Positions 28,267 to 29,288 of a stretch of 29,288 nucleotides of DNA are shown here, one piece after another. The stretch is from Candidatus Woesearchaeota archaeon CG11_big_fil_rev_8_21_14_0_20_43_8. Its GTDB lineage: Archaea; Nanobdellota; Nanobdellia; Woesearchaeales; CG08-08-20-14. Location: contig PCVE01000077.1 of assembly GCA_002762705.1 (NCBI GenBank), positions 1-29,288 of the forward strand. Reading direction: 5' to 3'. A model generated the notes under the pieces. That model ran no database searches. It was given only the letters and a program-made list of their open reading frames with translations, and was not told where the DNA came from. The position numbers and the translations under genes were made by a program. The first letter of the stretch is position 1, and each line of letters starts with the position of its first letter.

Positions 28267-29057
28267 CTTCGCATCACCCGGCGTCTGAGTCTCATGTTCT
28301 GGATGAAACTCCCTTCTTCTTCCCGAATACCTTTTCCAGTGAGTGCGATGAACGCGCTTTCAAGATCTTTTTTCTTTGTGCGTTTCAGGAGCTCTTTTGT
28401 CGTGCCGATAGTGATAATCCTGCCGTGGTCTATCACTGCTACGCGATCTGCCACATGCTCTGCTTCTTCCATATAATGTGTTGTGAAGAATATCGTTATC
28501 CCTTCGCTTTTGTTGAGTTCAAGTATGTGGTTCCATATATGATGCCTTGTCTGAGGATCAAGGCCAATCGTCGGCTCGTCAAGGAAAAGTATCTTTGGAT
28601 GATGCAGAAGTCCCCTTGCTATCTCAAGCCGTCGTTTCATCCCGCCTGAGAACTGTTTTACAAGATCGTTTTTTCTATCCCATAGTTCGACGACTTTCAA
28701 TAGCTTTTCCATCCTTTCATTTAAGAGTCCTTTCTTTATATCATACAATGCCCCATGGAACAGAAGGTTCTCTTTTGCGGTCAATTCATCGTCGAGGCTT
28801 GGATCCTGGAACACTATCCCAAAATTGCTCCGTGCACCGTTGGGATCGATAGACGGATTATGGCCTGCGATTCTCAGCTCGCCAGCAGTTGCTTTTAGCA
28901 TCGTCGTGAGCATCTTTATGGTCGTTGATTTTCCTGCGCCGTTAGGGCCAAGGAACGCGAAGACTTCGCCTTTTTTCACAGAGAATGATATACCATCGAC
29001 AGCCTTTATGCTCCCAAAGTGTTTTTGGAGATTCTTTACTTCTATGATGGGGCCCAT
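28263..29057 (-). CDS. ABC transporter ATP-binding protein (DrrA-like)
   Basis: 264 aa from ATG 29057. The frame stays open for 76 more codons upstream, but those cross the TATA box at 29081-29091 and the methionine aminopeptidase tail in another frame, so they are not coding. Walker A GPNGAGKST (37-45), Q-loop FGIVFQDPSL, signature QFSGGMKRRLEIARGL, Walker B ILFLDEPTIGLDP and switch His in FTTHYMEEAEHVADR are all intact. The DrrA-like C-terminal regulatory part is short. Makes an export complex with the permease encoded downstream. Confidence 0.94.
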   Translation of the reverse strand: MGPIIEVKNLQKHFGSIKAVDGISFSVKKGEVFAFLGPNGAGKSTTIKMLTTMLKATAGELRIAGHNPSIDPNGARSNFGIVFQDPSLDDELTAKENLLFHGALYDIKKGLLNERMEKLLKVVELWDRKNDLVKQFSGGMKRRLEIARGLLHHPKILFLDEPTIGLDPQTRHHIWNHILELNKSEGITIFFTTHYMEEAEHVADRVAVIDHGRIITIGTTKELLKRTKKKDLESAFIALTGKGIREEEGSFIQNMRLRRRVMRR

Positions 29058-29080
29058 AGAACGTGTCAAGGGCTCATCCG

Positions 29081-29091
29081 GTTTAAATAAC
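29081..29091 (-). promoter_or_regulatory. TATA box of the ABC exporter operon
   Basis: Minus-strand GTTATTTAAAC lies 24-34 bp upstream of ATG 29057, giving a leaderless transcript. It sits in the 50-bp gap after the methionine aminopeptidase stop. Confidence 0.6.
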
Positions 29092-29107
29092 TTATGGAAT
29101 AGATGTC

Positions 29108-29288
29108 TCAATCCAGCTTGGTCGTTATGATGGGTTTCTCTGCGACAATGATAGAGTGCTCTGCCTGTGAGACAAGACCCTTTGCTCTTTCGTTCAGTGG
29201 CGGATAGCATCTGATGATGTCTTCTCTGAGAAGCTGCATGAGTGCCATGCGGACAGCTAGCGGATTGAACTTCTTCACAAGCCATCTT
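29108..29288 (-). CDS. map: Type II methionine aminopeptidase, C-terminal end (5' part beyond the right edge)
   Basis: 59 residues up to TGA 29108. The frame differs from the spurious extension of the ABC gene. It reads RWLVKKFNPLAVRMALMQLL, then YPPLNERAKGLVSQAEHSIIVAEKPIITTKLD. The last block matches the archaeal methionine aminopeptidase end, where VSQAEHT supplies a metal-ligand Glu just before a closing strand. The role is removal of initiator Met from nascent proteins. The partial length prevents a full check of the other metal ligands. Confidence 0.8.
   Translation of the reverse strand, partial: RWLVKKFNPLAVRMALMQLLREDIIRCYPPLNERAKGLVSQAEHSIIVAEKPIITTKLD

Noticed and set aside
28263..29285. 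Extra 76-residue N-terminus on the ABC ATPase
   Set aside because: It crosses the TATA box at 29081-29091 and overlaps, in a different frame, a clear methionine aminopeptidase C-terminus. Homologous ATPases begin at the EVKNLQKHFG block.

Overview
The window looks archaeal. Most genes have a TATA-like box (TTTATA, TTTAAA or similar) about 25-30 bp before the chosen start codon, which implies leaderless or nearly leaderless transcripts. Genes inside operons instead carry GGTGAT/GGAGG-type ribosome sites and 4-bp start/stop overlaps. Family content agrees: an archaeal-type methionine aminopeptidase tail, ribbon-helix-helix/PIN pairs, a membrane-anchored winged-helix regulator, a large Cys-rich lipoprotein and a CoA-disulfide-reductase-like flavoprotein. 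The DNA is moderately AT-rich. The style resembles DPANN (Woesearchaeota-like) genomes, but this placement is an inference without a marker gene.

Layout. 1-3716: a gene cut by the left edge, an AlbA_2/HATPase regulator, an intergenic region packed with perfect inverted repeats (1921-2138), and TrkH. 3830-8152: a seven-gene minus-strand operon of a 51-aa Gly-rich protein, three NifX/NifB-type small proteins, two MinD-like ATPases with ferredoxin inserts and an FAD disulfide reductase. A divergent DUF134 regulator (8240) sits next to it. A 20-bp palindrome lies in the operon promoter, and a near-copy lies between a Cys-tailed small protein (8838) and an FmdB-like zinc ribbon (8990), so this looks like one regulon. 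9291-12350: a scramblase/LURP-like protein, a methyltransferase and a Cas4-like/DEDD nuclease fusion (DUF2779). 12394-13059: RHH/PIN module 1. 13322-17287: a repeat-containing exported protein, a membrane wHTH regulator and a Cys-rich lipoprotein.

17343-21411: a four-gene operon of C39-like peptidase, RLAN/ATP-grasp ligase, GCS2 ligase and N-formylglutamate amidohydrolase, the signature of a predicted amidoligase pathway making or trimming a small peptide-like product. 21530-25612: membrane protein, short isochorismatase-like protein, conserved unknown protein, TspO, membrane coiled-coil transglutaminase-like protein and inositol-monophosphatase-family enzyme. 25584-26923: a small transglutaminase-like gene and RHH/PIN module 2. 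27052-29288: guanine-deaminase-like enzyme, a DrrAB-type ABC exporter and the C-terminus of a methionine aminopeptidase.

The most interesting signals are non-coding. (1) Three minus-strand genes (two PIN toxins and a transglutaminase) share one promoter architecture with identical spacing, and both RHH/PIN modules are arranged tail-to-tail with overlapping stop ends instead of as an antitoxin-toxin operon. (2) A 141-bp multi-hairpin element at 1978-2118 could be an undescribed structured RNA or mobile-element remnant. (3) The paired palindromes around DUF134 define a candidate operator for a family whose binding site I do not know.
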